The notes: generated by a model not told the origin, from the sequence alone. 64,000 nucleotides of DNA from Chitinophagaceae bacterium (GCA_016717285.1 JADKFU010000001.1:741232-805231); one strand, 5' to 3'; positions 1 to 10,090 are shown, counted from the first letter of the stretch. Numbers and translations: made by a program.

Positions 1-1569
1 TCTTTTCTCTGGTCTCCGGGTGGACAGACTACTTCTTCTGTTAACGGACTACCGTCAGGTACTTATCAGGTAACTGTAACCGATAGTGTAAATTGCATAT
101 CATCATACTCATTCGAATTAGACGTCGATAATCCTGTCACATTTACAACAAACATTGTAGATGCAACCTGCTTTGGATATTGTGATGGAATATCCAATGT
201 GATTCCTGCCAATGGAATGGCTCCTTACACTTATAGCTGGCAGCAAACGGGAGGCGTAGCGGCGTATGACAGCGCGCTTTGTGCCGGTACTTATTATACA
301 ACTATAACAGATGCAAACTACTGCTCAAGAATTGACACATTTATAGTAGCATCACCGGCAAAAATTAATCTTACACCAACGTCTCAGGACGTGTCCTGCT
401 ACGGTGGTTATGATGGCTGGGCCACGGTAAGTGCAACAGGCGGAAGCGGCATTTATTTTTTTAACTGGCAGCCAACGGGTCAAAACAATGCTACGGCTAG
501 TAATCTGATGGCCGGAAATTACACGGTTACCGCCACCGATACAAAAGGCTGTTTGAGTGATACTACAATCACCATTGGAAGCCCGCCACAAATATTAATC
601 ACACCCACCATCACTCCGGTAACCTGCTATGGATTTAGCGATGGCGCCATCAGCACCGTGGTTACTCAAGGTGTTGCACCTTACCAATATCTTTGGGTGG
701 ATGTGAACCAGGTAACTGCAAACCTTGTCGGGTTAATTGACGGGCCTTATGCACTATTGATAACGGATGCTTTAGGATGCCAGGAACTGGATACCTTTTA
801 TGTTACACAACCAGATTCACTAATTGGTGAATTGGTGATATCCGCTCCGAGTTGTCCTTCAGCACATAATGGTGGAATTGTAGCAGTGATGCAAGGCGGC
901 ACCACGCCGTATACCTATGAATGGAATAACAATCCGGCATTGAACACACCTTCGTTGGATAATCTTTCACCGTCCTATTTTGTATTGCTTGTTACCGATG
1001 CAAACGGTTGTTATGTCAACCTTGCAGAAAATGTAAAAGCACTTCCTGATCTTGCTATAGATGCCGGTTTGGATGTCTCTATTGAGCTGGGACAAAAAAC
1101 GATTCTGAATGCGCAGGTGGATAGGTTTGGTGATTTTAATTTTCGGTGGCGACCACCATACAATCTGTCGGATAGTCTGGAGTGGTCAACTTACGCTTTT
1201 CCATTTGTTACAACCGATTATATTGTTGAGGTATTAGATCCGGTAACCGGATGTAAAGGAAGCGACAATGTAACGGTAACTATTTTGCCTTCGGGTTATG
1301 TATTGGTCCCAAGTGCGTTTTCTCCGAACAATGATGGATTGAATGATGTGTTGTTTCCTGTTTACGGTGACCTTGTTATAATTGAGGCATTCAAAATATT
1401 TAATCGCTGGGGGCAGGTTGTTTTTTCCAGTAAGACTGATGGCTGGGATGGCAATTTTAAAGGTAAGCCTGAAGAAACAGCGACGTATGTTTATGAGGTG
1501 CGATACAGAATTGAAGGAAGGGCAGAGCAGAGTTATGAAACATCAGGCAGCGTGGTACTGATACGTTGA
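1..1569 (+). CDS. SprB-repeat protein with gliding-associated T9SS C-terminal domain (5' end missing)
   Basis: The frame is open from base 1, so the gene starts before the window; 522 codons are visible. They hold a series of roughly 75-80-residue SprB-like repeats, recognisable by Cys-containing starts such as VTCYGFSDGAI and ends such as YTVTATDTKGC. The last ~85 residues, from PSAFSPNNDGLNDV through FNRWGQVVF and GWDG, match the gliding motility-associated (CHU_C, type B) sorting domain. Such proteins are exported across the outer membrane by the T9SS and often remain at the cell surface as adhesins or gliding components. The specific role cannot be told from the repeats. The gene ends 78 bases before a convergent phosphoribosyltransferase gene; the gap holds only short AT-rich near-repeats. 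Confidence 0.9.
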   Translation, partial: SFLWSPGGQTTSSVNGLPSGTYQVTVTDSVNCISSYSFELDVDNPVTFTTNIVDATCFGYCDGISNVIPANGMAPYTYSWQQTGGVAAYDSALCAGTYYTTITDANYCSRIDTFIVASPAKINLTPTSQDVSCYGGYDGWATVSATGGSGIYFFNWQPTGQNNATASNLMAGNYTVTATDTKGCLSDTTITIGSPPQILITPTITPVTCYGFSDGAISTVVTQGVAPYQYLWVDVNQVTANLVGLIDGPYALLITDALGCQELDTFYVTQPDSLIGELVISAPSCPSAHNGGIVAVMQGGTTPYTYEWNNNPALNTPSLDNLSPSYFVLLVTDANGCYVNLAENVKALPDLAIDAGLDVSIELGQKTILNAQVDRFGDFNFRWRPPYNLSDSLEWSTYAFPFVTTDYIVEVLDPVTGCKGSDNVTVTILPSGYVLVPSAFSPNNDGLNDVLFPVYGDLVIIEAFKIFNRWGQVVFSSKTDGWDGNFKGKPEETATYVYEVRYRIEGRAEQSYETSGSVVLIR

Positions 1570-1647
1570 AGAATTAGGAATTAGGAATGAAGATGATTTA
1601 ACGATCTACTACTCACTATTCACCATTCACTACTCGCTACTCACCAC

Positions 1648-2160
1648 TCAACTCAAATAAACCGCCTCTTGAATCCCATTCCCGATTTCTACAGTGATGT
1701 GTTCCTGCATATTCGTAGAAAGAGACAAGCCAATATAATCAGGGCTTACAGGATACACTTTGTGTTTCCTGTCGATTAAAACCGCAATCTGAATTCTCTT
1801 TGGTGCAAAGTCAAGAAAAGGTTTCATCGCATAAAGCAATGTTTTTCCGGTGTTAGCTACATCATCACAAACAATCACTACTTTATTATTGACAGATGAA
1901 GGGTCAATACCCATGAGTATTTCAGAAACAACCGGATTGTGTTTCTGTAATTGGATGTCAGTGAGGATTACTGATAAAGTGCCTGCTTGACGTAGTTTGG
2001 CTTCAAGACGCTGAGCAAAAACAAATCCTTTTTGTCTGATGCCTGCAAGCACGATTTCCTGTTCTTCATCATTATTTTCCATGATCTCATAACTGATGCG
2101 TTCAATTTTTCTTTTGATATCATCAGCAGTAAGAATCAATGATCGCTTTATTTCATCCAT
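1648..2160 (-). CDS. PyrR-like phosphoribosyltransferase
   Basis: A 170-residue type I phosphoribosyltransferase. The PRPP-binding loop is visible at residues 94-107 (VVIVCDDVANTGKT), followed by RIQIAVLIDRKHKVYPV and DYIGLSLST. This is the order found in PyrR, the bifunctional uracil phosphoribosyltransferase and pyr mRNA-binding attenuator (about 180 residues). The family predicts transfer of phosphoribose from PRPP to a nucleobase, uracil by homology. Whether it also regulates pyr mRNA cannot be seen, because no pyr gene lies nearby. It stands alone, convergent with the upstream adhesin-type gene. The ATG at 2160 gives a full-length N-terminus. Confidence 0.8.
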   Translation of the reverse strand: MDEIKRSLILTADDIKRKIERISYEIMENNDEEQEIVLAGIRQKGFVFAQRLEAKLRQAGTLSVILTDIQLQKHNPVVSEILMGIDPSSVNNKVVIVCDDVANTGKTLLYAMKPFLDFAPKRIQIAVLIDRKHKVYPVSPDYIGLSLSTNMQEHITVEIGNGIQEAVYLS

Positions 2161-2246
2161 AATTAATCAGACGGGAATTTTTAGTTTTTTGAATGACCTG
2201 GAAATTTGCGAAGATCATTGCATTAAATTTATTACGGAATTACGTT

Positions 2247-4580
2247 TTAATAAATCACCAGCTTCTGTGGTGCTGTGGAAATAGTTCCGGTTTCAAGCCG
2301 GTAAAAATACAAACCCGTTCCAAGATGCTGTGAGAAGTTTACTATTTCTTTTGATCCGGTAAATGAAAGTTGATGGAGCAGACTTCCCGATAGGTCGTAA
2401 ATAAGAATACTGCCCTTTTCATTGCTTGCAGACTGACAATAAAAATTTGTAGAACCGTATGATGGATTCGGATAAGCACGTATGAAAGCGGTGGTGAAAT
2501 TTGTTTCAGCCATTCCAACATTGTACAAGCAGGAACCATTATCCATATTCGCTGATGTATTGTAGTTGACCGCGTTGTTATCCGTACAACCAAAAACAAC
2601 AGGAATGCAGCTTCCATCATCCACTGTTGCGGAAGGATTATAATTTAAGGAAAAGGGATTGGTGCAACCATAGCTGATGTTGATGTTCATCGTTGCAAAC
2701 GCATCTACCTTTCCATAGCCCCATTTATTATCAGGCAGATTGTTACCTGTGAATGAATCTTTAAAGCAGGAAAGCAGGATGGCATCTTTTAATTCCTGGT
2801 AAGAAGCGGAAGGATTTTTTTGAAGGTAAAGCGCTGCAATGCCTGCCACTACGGGTGATGCCATTGAAGTGCCCGAATTCACATTGTGCATGCCTCCCAA
2901 TGCCACTTTATAATTTTGCGAAAGAATAAATGATGTGAGTTGCGTGAGTTGGCCGGTAGTAAGCGTTCGGTTTCCAGGTGCTCCTGCGTCTGGTTTAACA
3001 CGTCCATCTCTGGTAGGTCCAAAACTGGAAGTAGCAGCAAGGTCACCCGTGGTGTCCAGCGGATAAACTAACAGGTCGCCATAATAATCGATGTACTGAT
3101 TGCGGTTGATATAGTTTGCAATGGTGATTACTTTTTTGGAACAGGTAAAACTGCTTACAATAGTTTGTTCGGTGTTAGGCAATTTGTAACGAATAATATC
3201 TGGGAAATCTGCTGCCGATGGCAAAGCAGTTACCATGTCTGAAGTTCCGGTAGTAGTGTTGCCGCTCCACAAATCAAACCGACCATTGCCATTGGTGATA
3301 AAGCGCCAGTAGTAACCTGTGAAGTCCGGTTGTATGAAAACATCACAAGCATAGGTACTGTCGAATTCGAAAGCCGTGATGGTTGCAATGCCCAGTCGTG
3401 TTGTGCCATTCCACAAAGTATCTTTGATCGTGAAGGAACCCGTTGAAAAATCAAAATCATTCAGCAAGTTGAAATATTTTGACTGGTCCAGCCATTCAAA
3501 GGGCGAGTTGTTGTCTGCACCAATCGCAAAATTAAATGCGGTTGCTTCAGACTTGTTAATCCACCATTCGTAAAACACGCCATTTACATTTCCATTGTAT
3601 TTAAACCAGGTAAATGAAGAATCAGCAGCGGTTTCATATCCAAGGTGAAAAGGAATGTTACCGGCATTGCCGGCTGCGCAAACAAACGCGCGACCATTTT
3701 GCTGCGCAATAAGTTCATCTATCAGTTGCGCTGCCAGGTCATATCCATCATGCGAACCGAAGTAGGTACCCAGACTTGCATTTATTACGCAGGGTTTACT
3801 CATTGCTGAAGCTTTATCAAAGGCATATTTTGTAGCGTCCACCATGTTGTTAAGGAAATTTTCATCCATACTAACAGCTACAGAGATAATATCACAGGCA
3901 GGCGCTACGCCAATAAAATTATTTATCGCTTTACCATTGCCTGTTGCAATGCCTGCAACATTTGAACCATGACCGAATTCATAAGCTGGTTCAACATGCG
4001 TGCAAAAACCGCCATCAATTGCAGCGGAATCCCATTCCTGTCCGTATTCATAGGGTTCAGGAAATGTACCGCCATAGGTACTCGTTTGATCCCAGAGATA
4101 CTTAATACGTGTGGTTCCATCTTCATGTTGAAAATCGGGATGTAAAAAATCGATGCCATCATCGAGCACAGCCATCACTACGCCATTGCCATCATAAGCC
4201 TGTGTGAGCGGTGGAAATCCGGAATGGACAGGAGATACATTTGCATTTAGCAGCGTCATATCATCCAGCAATTGGCCTTTACCCTGAAGACCTTCTATAT
4301 GGGTGATTCCTTTCGTGGAAGCGAGTTCATCCACTTTGTTTAATGGCAGGCGAATGGCAACAATAGCGGACACCTTGTATTTAAAGGATCCGCCCAATTG
4401 TTTTGTTGTTGCTGTAATTGTTTCTGTATTCCCTTTAACCAACAGTGAAATAGATCTTGTCTCATATGGATCATTCAGCAGTGCCTGAACCAGTCCGGTG
4501 TTCATCCTGGCTTTAGGTTGAGAAAAAACAACTGCATGAAATAGACAGAGTAGGCAAATGAGTTGTATTTTTCGCAGCAT
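2247..4580 (-). CDS. Secreted subtilisin-family (S8) serine protease with T9SS type A sorting domain
   Basis: Counted from the ATG at 4580, which begins an obvious signal peptide (MLRKIQLICLLCLFHAVVFS), this is a 777-residue protease. An in-frame ATG at 4619 would add 13 residues and is less likely. The S8 catalytic set is complete: Asp140 in AVLDDGID, His204 in GHGSNVAG, the oxyanion Asn305 in AAGNAGN, and Ser572 in NSGTSMASP. After the catalytic domain come two Cys-bracketed repeats of the GCTxxxxxNYNxxAxxDxGSC type, common in secreted Bacteroidota proteins. The end is a ~75-residue type A sorting domain (AYPNPSYGSTNFYC, then IYDLSGSLLHQL). It is predicted to be exported by Sec and the T9SS as an extracellular or surface peptidase. 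It is transcribed divergently from the Fe-S oxidoreductase gene. Confidence 0.92.
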   Translation of the reverse strand: MLRKIQLICLLCLFHAVVFSQPKARMNTGLVQALLNDPYETRSISLLVKGNTETITATTKQLGGSFKYKVSAIVAIRLPLNKVDELASTKGITHIEGLQGKGQLLDDMTLLNANVSPVHSGFPPLTQAYDGNGVVMAVLDDGIDFLHPDFQHEDGTTRIKYLWDQTSTYGGTFPEPYEYGQEWDSAAIDGGFCTHVEPAYEFGHGSNVAGIATGNGKAINNFIGVAPACDIISVAVSMDENFLNNMVDATKYAFDKASAMSKPCVINASLGTYFGSHDGYDLAAQLIDELIAQQNGRAFVCAAGNAGNIPFHLGYETAADSSFTWFKYNGNVNGVFYEWWINKSEATAFNFAIGADNNSPFEWLDQSKYFNLLNDFDFSTGSFTIKDTLWNGTTRLGIATITAFEFDSTYACDVFIQPDFTGYYWRFITNGNGRFDLWSGNTTTGTSDMVTALPSAADFPDIIRYKLPNTEQTIVSSFTCSKKVITIANYINRNQYIDYYGDLLVYPLDTTGDLAATSSFGPTRDGRVKPDAGAPGNRTLTTGQLTQLTSFILSQNYKVALGGMHNVNSGTSMASPVVAGIAALYLQKNPSASYQELKDAILLSCFKDSFTGNNLPDNKWGYGKVDAFATMNINISYGCTNPFSLNYNPSATVDDGSCIPVVFGCTDNNAVNYNTSANMDNGSCLYNVGMAETNFTTAFIRAYPNPSYGSTNFYCQSASNEKGSILIYDLSGSLLHQLSFTGSKEIVNFSQHLGTGLYFYRLETGTISTAPQKLVIY

Positions 4581-4672
4581 AAACGGTAACTTTTGATTTT
4601 TCGCAACAAGATGCAACAATGAATGGACAAGTTAAATCACATTCGTGGCATCTGTTCTAAAAATAAGCATAA

Positions 4673-6760
4673 ATGATGATTGCACAAATACTCTTTGTAT
4701 GCTCTCTGGCCATCGCCATTTTCATTTTTTCAAAAAATGTAAAGAAGATCATTCGCAATATTCACCTTGGCCGGGACGAAAAAATAAACGGTAACACAGC
4801 AAAACGGTGGCTCACATTATTACGTGTTGCTTTAGGGCAATCGAAAATGCTGAAGAAGCCCATTGCCGGATTTTTTCATGTAATCATTTATGCAGGCTTT
4901 ATTATTATTAATACGGAAGTGCTGGAAATTATAATTGATGGCATTTTCGGAACGCACCGGATCTTTGCAACTGTTTTACCTGCTCCACTTTATAACTTTA
5001 TCATTATAGTATATGAATTGCTTGCTGCGGGTACCATCATCGCTGCCATTGTTTTTTTATGGAGAAGATATGTGTTGAAACTTTCCCGTTTTACAAGTCA
5101 TGATCTTGATGGTTGGCCACGAAAAGATGCCACTATCATCTTATTGTTTGAGTTGGTGCTGATGTTCTTTTTTCTTTCGATGAACAGTGCAGATCATTTG
5201 TTGCAACAACGCGTTGCCGGACATTATATTCAGGCAGGAATGTTTCCGGTGAGCTCATTTTTTTTCGCGCCTGTTTATTCTTCACTGCCGGATGGAACAT
5301 TGGAGATGGTAGAACGTGGCGCCTGGTGGATGCACATCATTGGCATCCTGATTTTTCTGAACTACCTCGTGATCTCCAAACATTTTCACATCATCATTTC
5401 TTTTCCCAACGTTTATTTTTCCAACCTTTTTCCGCAGGGAAAAATTAAAAACTCAGCTGCTGTTACGCGTGAAGTTAAACTGATGCTCGATCCGCATGCT
5501 GTTCCTCCTGCGGGCGATCAACCGGTTACGAGATTTGGAGCGAAGGATGTTGCCGATCTTTCATGGAAACAATTGATGGAAGCTTACTCCTGCACAGAAT
5601 GCGGACGCTGCACTGCTGCTTGTCCCGCAAGCATCACCGGAAAAAAACTTTCTCCGCGATTGATCATGATGAAGACGCGTGACAGGATGGAAGAAGTGGG
5701 AAACAATATTGATTTGCATGGCTTGAGCTTCACTGATAACAAATCTTTACTGGGCGATTATATTTCAGAAGAAGAATTGTGGGCCTGCACTACCTGTAAC
5801 GCTTGTGTTGAAGAATGCCCCGTGAATATTTCTCCAATGGGAATTATTATGGATCTGAGGCAGAGCCTGGTGATGGAGGAATCAAGAATGCCCAATGAAC
5901 TGGCGATGATGAATACGAATATTGAAAACAACGGTGCGCCGTGGCAGTTTTCTCCCAGTGACCGGTTTAACTGGGCCGATGGCTTGGAAATACCAATGAT
6001 GGCTGACGTTGCTGCAAGTGGAGAAACTGTGGATGTGTTATTCTGGGTGGGTTGCGCAGGTTCGTTTGATGACCGTTATAAAAATGTTACAAGGTCTTTT
6101 GCAAAAATCCTGAAAGCGGCGAACATAAAATTTGCGGTGCTGGGAATTGAAGAAACCTGCAACGGTGATCCTGCAAAACGTACCGGTAATGAGTTCTTAT
6201 TTCAAATGCAGGCCTTCACCAATATCACAAACATGAATAATTATGGTGTGAAGAAAATTGTGACAGCCTGTCCGCATTGTTTCAACACGATAAAAAATGA
6301 ATATCCTGAATTGGGAGGAGTGTATGAAGTGATGCACCATACTGCCTTCCTCCAAAATTTATTGCTGGAAGGAAAGATCATGATTCGTGATGACAATGCT
6401 ATGCGCAATACAAGCATCACTTACCACGATTCCTGTTATATCGGGCGGGGCAATGGTATTTATGAAGCACCGCGTTCTGTGTTAGAAGCATTTAAAACAG
6501 ATCTGAAAGAAATGAAGCGTTGCCGTTCGAATGGATTGTGTTGTGGTGCCGGCGGAGCGCAGGTTTTTAAAGAAGAAGAAGCCGGAAATAAACGGGTGAA
6601 TATGGAACGTGCAGAAGAAGCTATTGCAACAGGAGCGAAGATTATTGCTGTTGCCTGTCCGTTCTGCATGACCATGCTGGATGATGGATTGAAGAGTGCG
6701 GCAGGCGACGATGCACCTAAACTAAAAGACCTTGCAGAATTAGTTGCTGAAGGGTTATGA
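4673..6760 (+). CDS. Membrane-bound heterodisulfide reductase-like Fe-S oxidoreductase
   Basis: 695 residues. The N-terminal ~250 residues hold about five to six hydrophobic segments, resembling the cytochrome b-like membrane part of HdrE/NarI-type proteins. Two 4Fe-4S motifs follow, CTECGRCTAACP near residue 307 and CTTCNACVEECP near residue 372. Two CCG-type cysteine-rich domains come last (TACPHCFN in the first, LCCGAGGAQ near residue 622 and ACPFC in the second). This order is that of HdrD/GlpC-like oxidoreductases that pass electrons between a soluble partner and the quinone pool. The true donor is unknown; in many Bacteroidota similar proteins are linked to electron-transfer flavoprotein or lactate oxidation. 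The stop overlaps the earliest possible start of the next gene. Confidence 0.85.
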   Translation: MMIAQILFVCSLAIAIFIFSKNVKKIIRNIHLGRDEKINGNTAKRWLTLLRVALGQSKMLKKPIAGFFHVIIYAGFIIINTEVLEIIIDGIFGTHRIFATVLPAPLYNFIIIVYELLAAGTIIAAIVFLWRRYVLKLSRFTSHDLDGWPRKDATIILLFELVLMFFFLSMNSADHLLQQRVAGHYIQAGMFPVSSFFFAPVYSSLPDGTLEMVERGAWWMHIIGILIFLNYLVISKHFHIIISFPNVYFSNLFPQGKIKNSAAVTREVKLMLDPHAVPPAGDQPVTRFGAKDVADLSWKQLMEAYSCTECGRCTAACPASITGKKLSPRLIMMKTRDRMEEVGNNIDLHGLSFTDNKSLLGDYISEEELWACTTCNACVEECPVNISPMGIIMDLRQSLVMEESRMPNELAMMNTNIENNGAPWQFSPSDRFNWADGLEIPMMADVAASGETVDVLFWVGCAGSFDDRYKNVTRSFAKILKAANIKFAVLGIEETCNGDPAKRTGNEFLFQMQAFTNITNMNNYGVKKIVTACPHCFNTIKNEYPELGGVYEVMHHTAFLQNLLLEGKIMIRDDNAMRNTSITYHDSCYIGRGNGIYEAPRSVLEAFKTDLKEMKRCRSNGLCCGAGGAQVFKEEEAGNKRVNMERAEEAIATGAKIIAVACPFCMTMLDDGLKSAAGDDAPKLKDLAELVAEGL

Positions 6761-6816
6761 ATTTATGGAATGACGATAGTGCTCACCACCTCAGCCTTCG
6801 TGTTCATCGATGCGTC

Positions 6817-8595
6817 ATGCTTAAATACTATTACGTTTTATTTTTCGCGCTATGTTTTTCAATTGTTCCGGGTAAAGTAAGATCGCAGGAGTTGATAGCA
6901 GGTATGGAAATGTTTCTTGCGAAATCAGATTCTTTTATTCCTGCCATGATGAAAAAATACGGAATGGTTGGATTTTCAATGGCTGTTGTGGATGCTGAAG
7001 AACCTGTGATTTATAAGAACTATGGCTATGAAAACCTGGAAAGGAAAATTACAGCATCTGAAAACACAGTTTATAGAATTGCTTCTGTCTCAAAAGTTTT
7101 CACTGCTATGGCGGTGATGAAATTACGGGATGAAGGAAAGATTGATTTGAATGCACCCATTGAAAATTATCTAAAAGCGCTGCACTTTCAGTACACTCCG
7201 GGTCTGCCAATCATCACCATTCATGATCTATTAACGCATACTTCCGGTTTGCCGGATAACATCGACAACGGAAGTTTGTGTGCCAATGCACCGGATCAGG
7301 AATCTATTATTTCCGAAACCAATAAATTATATCTCACGATTCCTGCCGGATTAAAAATGAATTACTCCAATACCGGTTATGCACTGCTTGGTTGTTTGGT
7401 TGAAAAAATTTCCGGAGAAAAATTTCCGGATTACCTGGAACATAATTTTTTCAGTCCTATGCAAATGGCGCACACAGGATTTCTTAAAGCAGGCGAAATA
7501 ATTCAACATGCAGCAGCCGGCTACTTAGCAGACAGCACCTTTTTTGATGAACCGGTGCTGCGCGATATTGCAGCGGGCGGAGTTTATTCCTCAGCCTCCG
7601 ATCTTACGCATTTGTGTAGTTTACTGCTTGATGCGGGTAGGGTAAATGGAAAGCAGGTAATAGCGTCTGCTACATTGCAGGAAATGATGACGAATAAAAT
7701 TTCGGAGGTGAAGCTGGCTTCTGATGATGAATTCGGATATGGTCTTTTCATTCATGAGTTAGGATCGGATAAGGATAGTTTGATCGGGAAGAACATTGGT
7801 CATGGCGGTGATTCGCGGGTGTTTCATTCTATTGTCGTCACTTTTCCTGCACTGAATATTGGCTTTGTATTGCTGACGAATTCTGAAAGCGGAGGCGCAT
7901 TTACCAAAAGCGCTGTTTTGCAGATTGCCCGTGAATACATCAGGGATGTAAAAGGCATTGCAATACAAAAAGGAACGAAAAATGATTTCACAGCCACTGC
8001 TCTGAGGGTTGATAATTTGAACAATGCAATGATCGAAGGTACCTATGGAAGTGGGGGTGAAGATTTTGTTACGATGATTAGAAAGAATGATGTGAAACTG
8101 GTTTTCAGACAGGATAAAACCAAGCTTGTTTTGAAAAAAAATGAAGCAGGTGTTTACAGTGTGAAATACATGTTGCTAAAATTTATTCCTGTGAAAGTGA
8201 AAGCGGCCTCATTTGGCTTCAGGCTGGTTGATGACAGAATTTATATGAAAGCGATCGACAATAAATCGAAAAGCGCGGAATACATTTCTGTAAAGGATAA
8301 TCAGATTGTGATGCCTGAAAGCTGGAAGTTAAAAGTTGGAAAGTACAGTATTGATAACCTGTGTTCCGGAAATATGTTAATGTATCCCGATGAAATAAAG
8401 ATCGCGGGAAATAAATTATTGTTGCACCGTTCTGATCCATTGAAAGAAGAAGATGATATTATTTCATTCAATATTATTAATGATCACATCGCTGTTTCTG
8501 ATGGCATTGACCGGGGCGCAGGCAACTCACTGGAGCTTTTGCCTAATGGAAATATTTATTGGTCAGGTTATGAAATGAAACCAGTGAAAGAATAG
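6817..8595 (+). CDS. Secreted serine hydrolase of the beta-lactamase (class C / PF00144) family
   Basis: Counted from the ATG at 6817, the protein is 592 residues and begins with a signal peptide (MLKYYYVLFFALCFSIV). An in-frame ATG at 6757 would add 20 polar residues before it and overlap the previous stop. The three motifs of the serine beta-lactamase/DD-peptidase fold are visible: Ser90-Val-Ser-Lys, Tyr183-Ser-Asn (MNYSNTGY), and HGG near residue 329. LLTHTSGLPDN is also typical of the family. About 200 residues follow the catalytic domain, as in family members with a C-terminal beta-rich domain. Substrate is unknown: peptidoglycan peptides, D-amino-acid peptides and esters are all possible. 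True antibiotic resistance is not implied. Confidence 0.87.
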   Translation: MLKYYYVLFFALCFSIVPGKVRSQELIAGMEMFLAKSDSFIPAMMKKYGMVGFSMAVVDAEEPVIYKNYGYENLERKITASENTVYRIASVSKVFTAMAVMKLRDEGKIDLNAPIENYLKALHFQYTPGLPIITIHDLLTHTSGLPDNIDNGSLCANAPDQESIISETNKLYLTIPAGLKMNYSNTGYALLGCLVEKISGEKFPDYLEHNFFSPMQMAHTGFLKAGEIIQHAAAGYLADSTFFDEPVLRDIAAGGVYSSASDLTHLCSLLLDAGRVNGKQVIASATLQEMMTNKISEVKLASDDEFGYGLFIHELGSDKDSLIGKNIGHGGDSRVFHSIVVTFPALNIGFVLLTNSESGGAFTKSAVLQIAREYIRDVKGIAIQKGTKNDFTATALRVDNLNNAMIEGTYGSGGEDFVTMIRKNDVKLVFRQDKTKLVLKKNEAGVYSVKYMLLKFIPVKVKAASFGFRLVDDRIYMKAIDNKSKSAEYISVKDNQIVMPESWKLKVGKYSIDNLCSGNMLMYPDEIKIAGNKLLLHRSDPLKEEDDIISFNIINDHIAVSDGIDRGAGNSLELLPNGNIYWSGYEMKPVKE

Positions 8596-8691
8596 AAACG
8601 AGTACTGTTGTCCGAATAATTTTGTGCAATTAATGCCAAAAAAATATAGCACGATTCATTGATATGGTTTTACCGGGCTGATTAATAAATC

Positions 8692-9366
8692 TTAAAAATC
8701 ATATTCATACGCCAGTCCCGCGACGTGCCGTTGCAGCGGATTGTTGACATTGAATTGCTGGCCGAAGAGGTAATAGAGTTTGATTGAATGTTGTTTTTTA
8801 AAATCATATTCCAAACCGGTGCTTAGCCTGTATTCATCAAACTGATTGCCTTTGTTATAGAATGCATGATAGAAGATTTCAGCTGCAACAAATGGTTTCC
8901 ATTCTTTTTTGACCTGGTAGCTGACTGTAGTTTTCGGCCGGAAGTAGTTTTTAGCAAGCTCATTTTGTTGTACCTGGTGCTGAAAGCGTAGCCTCGGCTG
9001 GATCGACCATTTTTCAATGTCGATTTCGTAACTGACATCTGCATACGGGCGATGTGCTAAGGCATCAGGTGATATAATAAGACGATAATAAATTCCTCCA
9101 CTGAGGTTTTTTAATAATTTGTATTTGAATCCTATATCAGTGAATGTAGAATTCAACTGCGTTGAATTGTTCTTTAACCGTAGTTCCTGTGAAAGCTGGA
9201 AGTCCAGTTTTTTGTTGATTTTCTTTTTCATGCCCGCACTCGTCCAGGTTTGAAAATCTGATTCCTGCGCAACCACAATTTTGCTTTTGAAAAAGCATGT
9301 CGCAATGAGTAGATAAAGGGATAAGCGAAGGAAGACGTTGAATTTCACAGGGTGTACCACAAACAA
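8692..9366 (-). CDS. DUF2490 domain outer-membrane protein
   Basis: 224 residues with a signal peptide (hydrophobic stretch near residues 12-30, then VVAQESDFQTWTS). The rest is rich in alternating aromatic and basic strands (LDFQLSQELRLKNN, YEYDF at the end), the pattern of the DUF2490 family, which is thought to form a small outer-membrane beta-barrel. The terminal aromatic residue after a beta-strand fits recognition by the BAM machinery. It follows the DUF4956 and VTC-domain genes on the same strand after a 100-base gap that contains two operator-like palindromes, so it may have its own promoter. Function is unknown. Confidence 0.75.
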   Translation of the reverse strand: MFVVHPVKFNVFLRLSLYLLIATCFFKSKIVVAQESDFQTWTSAGMKKKINKKLDFQLSQELRLKNNSTQLNSTFTDIGFKYKLLKNLSGGIYYRLIISPDALAHRPYADVSYEIDIEKWSIQPRLRFQHQVQQNELAKNYFRPKTTVSYQVKKEWKPFVAAEIFYHAFYNKGNQFDEYRLSTGLEYDFKKQHSIKLYYLFGQQFNVNNPLQRHVAGLAYEYDF

Positions 9367-9369
9367 TGC

Positions 9370-9448
9370 AACCGTGCCGCGGTTAAGTTCATTTATTGAT
9401 CGTTATTTGAAAGTAGCGTCTTTATTTGAAACGAACCGTGGCACGGTT
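9370..9448. promoter_or_regulatory. Pair of operator-like palindromes upstream of the DUF2490 gene
   Basis: AACCGTGCCGCGGTT at 9370-9384 and AACCGTGGCACGGTT at 9434-9448 are near-identical 15-mers. Each is an inverted repeat with 7-base arms (the second perfect, the first with one mismatch) around a central base. They lie 64 bases apart in the 100-base gap between the DUF4956 stop and the DUF2490 start. The position fits a two-site operator for the DUF2490 promoter. They could instead be copies of a genome-wide repeat; no other copy was noticed in the window. Confidence 0.35.
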
Positions 9449-9466
9449 CTGTCTTTCCACAAGGGT

Positions 9467-10090
9467 TTATTCAAAATAAAAAATCCGGATTCTCGCGATA
9501 TCACGCATAAAATCTATGCGGCCAATTTCCACCCGGTGAACATTCAGTCCTGTTCTCTCTTTAAGGTCTGCAATTAGCTTGTCGTAATTTTCCGGACGGA
9601 TATTTTCGATCTTTTCATACACTACCACTTTGTTGGCAGCAATGCGCACCAACCATATTTTTTCGAGAATAAAAATGACAGAAACGATCAGGAAGTTGGC
9701 AAATAAAATTTCTGCTATGCTCACATTTTCGTTACTCATCGAATTGATTACACCAACACTGATAATCAGAAATAAATACGCCATGTCCATTACCCCTACG
9801 TTCAATGTGCGGTAACGGAGAATGGAGAAAACCGCGAACAACCCAAAGGCAACCCCAATTTCCAGTTGTGTATTGCGCATCATGTAACACAACATGAAAA
9901 TGATGATATTGAAAAGAAAATAGGTAAACAGGTAATCCTTGTTCTTATGCGTAGGATAATAGATCCAACGGATGATAATGTAGGCAATCAGAAAATTGAA
10001 GGCGAACCTGAACAATAGATCAAGCAGTTCGGCGGAGTCCCAAAATACATAGTTCGAAGCAGCAAAAAGTACATCAGTAAGCAACATCAC
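9467..10090 (-). CDS. DUF4956 membrane protein
   Basis: 207 residues with about four hydrophobic segments in the first ~150 residues, then a soluble C-terminal ~70 residues (YDKLIADLKERTGLNVHRVE). The conserved central stretch GVAFGLFAVFSILRYRT is the hallmark of DUF4956. These proteins are commonly encoded beside VTC-type polyphosphate polymerase domain proteins, as here, where the two genes overlap by 17 bases. That suggests a membrane partner in the same process. The biochemical role is not established. Confidence 0.85.
   Translation of the reverse strand: MMLLTDVLFAASNYVFWDSAELLDLLFRFAFNFLIAYIIIRWIYYPTHKNKDYLFTYFLFNIIIFMLCYMMRNTQLEIGVAFGLFAVFSILRYRTLNVGVMDMAYLFLIISVGVINSMSNENVSIAEILFANFLIVSVIFILEKIWLVRIAANKVVVYEKIENIRPENYDKLIADLKERTGLNVHRVEIGRIDFMRDIARIRIFYFE

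Noticed and set aside
6757..8595. Antibiotic-resistance beta-lactamase
   Set aside because: It has the fold motifs but belongs to the broad PF00144 serine hydrolase family with a long C-terminal domain; no resistance-specific feature is visible.
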